Source: Branchiostoma lanceolatum (taxonomy: Eukaryota > Chordata > Leptocardii > Amphioxiformes > Branchiostomatidae). From it: a stretch of DNA of 64,000 nucleotides. Both the position numbers and the translations under genes were made by a program. The notes beneath the pieces were generated by a model. That model was given only the letters and a program-made list of their open reading frames with translations, did no database searches and was not told the DNA's origin. Every line of letters starts with the position of its first letter. The first letter of the stretch is position 1. The stretch is taken from the NCBI RefSeq assembly GCF_035083965.1, contig NC_089738.1, forward strand, positions 2,338,259-2,402,258, written 5' to 3'. Of the stretch, positions 61,541-64,000 are shown in pieces.

Positions 61541-62119
61541 GTGTGTTTGCTTCTTTGTTCATTTTTACAGAACCAGGATGACTGCGTAATGGATTGGTTG
61601 TGATGATTTCCTACCATACCTTAGTGTTAGATAACAGGTTTTCTGTACTTGTCGTCCATGTGATTTATAATTAGACAACATTGAATACTAACTATGCAAG
61701 TCAGAGAATCAGTTGCGTAATAAATATGAAAACACCAAACTTTTTGTTGTGTTAAATAATCTTTACAACGAAGACATATTCAAAACATGCACAGATGCAT
61801 ATCGTGAAGTACACTGAATGTAGATAAGGGTGTGATATCAAAAGTTAATTAAGTAGACAATTCTAACATTTTTTAGTGATGAGAACTTAAGTGATTGTAC
61901 TAAAAACGAACGTGCTAAAGTATTAGCCTCAACCAGGCCCTCCTACGGGCGTATGGATCATAAAATTTGACAGAAAAGGGAATTATTAGCCAGTTAAGTC
62001 GGTCCACGGTGAAGATCACATTTCGTCCGTGTATGGAGCCTGCAAATGAAATCCTGGCAACTATTTTCCCTTTGGCCGGCATTGTTACTAATTATAAAAT
62101 GTACTCCGTCAGGAAGATC
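61541..62119. other. Intergenic; piece of the 1-7 kb repeat
   Basis: At 61928-62030 CCTACGGGCGTATGGATC and following bases match 3818-3925 and 5782-5890 of the triplicated block. AATAAATATG at about 61720 could be a polyadenylation signal. No gene. Confidence 0.45.
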
Positions 62120-62656
62120 TCTAATAATGGCCACATTTACTTAACTTCCAAATGTTGCAAGGATGAAATCCCCATCATTTACCACTATGGATCATAGTAT
62201 TTTGTCATTAATTATGCCAATCAAATTTCATTATTAATGTCTATCGATATTTATATCTTTCTCAGTAACATATGTCAAATGTTTGAGAATCCTATAATGG
62301 AATGCAGCTCATTTGCTTTCACTTATTCTCGTCGAAAGATTTTGACCAAAAAAACAGCAAGCTGCTAGGAGGCCCAAACCTACACCACTTCTTTCTTATA
62401 TCAAAAGCTATCAGCCATAAAAAATCAAGACCATAGCACGTCCAGGTCAAAAGATTCAAAAATGAAGCTTTGCTTCAGTACCAAGGTCACATACCAGGAG
62501 GCCCAATATCGACCTTGACCTAGTCACATATCAAATATCATCGTCTTCTTGTGCTTGTACTACAAAAATCCGGAAGCACAAACACACACACATACACACA
62601 CGCGGACACACAGACAGACACACCCAAAAATAATCTCCATTTTTAATGGAGATAAA
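62120..62656 (-). mobile_element. Helitron fragment, 3'-truncated
   Basis: On the minus strand it begins TTTTTATCTCCATTAAAAAT (5' hairpin) at 62656 and contains the family body (AACTTCCAAATGTTGCAAGG on the plus strand, as at 8176). The GGAACTCTWG 3' end is not found on the left. Confidence 0.55.
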
Positions 62657-63289
62657 AATGCTAGGGTGGTCAGTAGTGGCGGGGTGTGTCCGCGGACATT
62701 CTGGATAGGTTGCAAGCAATGACCACAGCATCCCACATGGACCAGATAGCCTCCGTTTACCTGATACCATTCGCCGTAGGCCGTCTTACAATGTTGTGCA
62801 AATTATACAAGGCTAGACCGAAAAAGGTTTCAAAGTATCCCTATCCTCAGGTATCACCATCATGTTAAAGCAACATTGGGATTATCAAGCAGCCATGCCC
62901 ACGGCCAACGACCCCGATGACTACCTGTTCCTTTATTAAAAACATTTATTCAACAAAAAGAGGGAGGGGGTAAAGCTTTTCAATGTCCTGTTTTACTTTA
63001 TCAGATCTTGTGGGCAATTCACTAAAAAAACGCAATCGGCCATCTTGGTTTAATTTCCCCATCCCTTGGGGGCTGTCAGGTGATATGTGGAAATTTGTCT
63101 CAGTACCAGGAAGAGCTCTTAGCTGTTTCCGCGGGGCACTGACCTGTCGGGATGTTTCATCAGTAATATCCTGTACACAATTCTTTCCATGTTACATGGC
63201 AGCACAAACTTTCGGCACGTGTCTTTGGCTTAGAAACTTAAATAGTGGTTTTCAGGGCTGGAAAACCAATTTACACAACAGCTCACTAA
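62657..63289. other. No gene supported
   Basis: Short frames only, none resembling a known protein; no splice pattern I can follow. Confidence 0.35.
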
Positions 63290-63420
63290 CGGTAACTCCT
63301 AATTTTATTTCATTTCATTTTATTCTATTTTATTTTATTTTATCTTATTTCATTCTATTCTATTTTATTCTATTTTTCTGTTATTTTGTTTTATTCCATT
63401 TTATTTTTTCATAACTGTTT
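63290..63420. repeat. T-rich (ATTTT)n-like microsatellite
   Basis: Degenerate pentamer runs TTTTATTTTATTTTA with C interruptions. Confidence 0.85.
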
Positions 63421-64000
63421 TCATCTAGCAGGATTTCTTTACTACAATACTCACCATTTTCTAAATTATGTATGGACTTCTCATGATCAAAGACAAAGAC
63501 TCTAATTGTCTACTATCATCATCATTGGTCGGCTGCTACGCAGGCGATTGTAAGTTTCCAGTTCTTTCTGTCAGCAGCAAGGTTTGCGATTTGTCCAGGT
63601 ACAAGTAGACCGCTGTTGTCACCCAGGAGTACTATTCAACAAACTAACATAACATCCATCAATATCTTGATAGAATATCCATTTCGATTCATTATACACA
63701 TGTATGATTTTTCAAATTACAATATCAGATAATTCATCGTGCTGTCTTTCACACAAATAACATTTTTTCACAGCAAAATTGCATGTACCCCAATGCCACT
63801 ATAATCATTGGCCTGTGTCACTTCAAAACCTTTCAGGCGAAAATAGTGTATTTGAAAAATCATACATATGTGCAATGTAAACTTGTCATTTACCTTGACA
63901 AAACAGCAAATAAAAAAAAGGAAAAAACATTGGGCTTTAAGAGCGATTGTTTTTCATTAATAAACCAAAAGCCACCATCCCAAGTTTTTCCGGTGTGCGT
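63421..64000. other. No gene recognised to the window end
   Basis: AT-rich. CATCATCATTGGTCGGCTGC near 63510 looks like part of a dispersed repeat. Nothing else I can support. Confidence 0.35.

Overview
The window looks like invertebrate genomic DNA, most likely an invertebrate deuterostome and, by my best guess, amphioxus (Branchiostoma). The reasons are a complete tandem histone repeat with replication-type 3' stem-loops and no introns, a 13-exon CYP3-like cytochrome P450 gene, and very dense transposon-derived sequence (Helitrons/Helentrons, LINEs, SINEs, many inverted-repeat MITEs). The species is inferred, not proven.

Layout. 1-7.3 kb: a 7.04 kb block bounded by TTAA and about 75-bp terminal inverted repeats. 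It holds a segment repeated three times, with a TA-type MITE in copy 1 and an empty site in copy 2. 7.3-11.3 kb: another TTAA MITE, a Helitron copy and sequence with no recognisable gene. 11.3-16.2 kb and 19.9-24.5 kb: a segmental duplication. Each copy carries, on the minus strand, a 4-exon gene for a small secreted precursor whose predicted product is W-R8-Y followed by Gly-Lys-Arg, with an acidic pro-region. The two copies act as natural filled and empty sites for two insertions: a TAA-flanked 1.34 kb element in copy A and a 1.13 kb Helitron in copy B. Between them (16.4-19.5 kb) lies a decayed Helentron that still shows Pif1-type helicase and APE-like endonuclease remnants.

24.4-36.3 kb: the histone array. 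It has a left-edge fragment lacking H1, two apparently identical 5406-bp units (order along the plus strand: H4-, H2B-, H2A+, H3-, H1-), and a third H4 cut after codon 16. H2A and H2B are divergently transcribed from a shared promoter. Both H3 genes lack one base near the 3' end, which replaces the last helix of H3 and runs the frame into the stem-loop. The window therefore has no intact H3 gene.

36.3-44.4 kb: microsatellites, a TAA MITE, a possible Penelope-type GIY-YIG remnant, a tandem duplication holding a perfect 36-bp palindrome, and a Helitron interrupted by a nearly whole LINE (endonuclease plus reverse transcriptase, one frameshift and one stop). 44.9-60.3 kb: the P450 gene, plus strand, 505 codons in 13 exons. 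It has a TATA box and a perfect CRE-like palindrome upstream, and all standard P450 motifs. Its introns are filled with Helitrons, foldback/MITE elements, a tRNA-derived SINE pair and LINE scraps. 60.3-64 kb: a MITE relative, a 49-bp minisatellite of about ten copies, a Helitron fragment and AT-rich DNA without a gene I can support.

Genes that act together: the five histones make nucleosome cores and linker histone, coordinated through shared S-phase promoter elements and SLBP-type stem-loops. The P450 and the peptide genes are separate functions.
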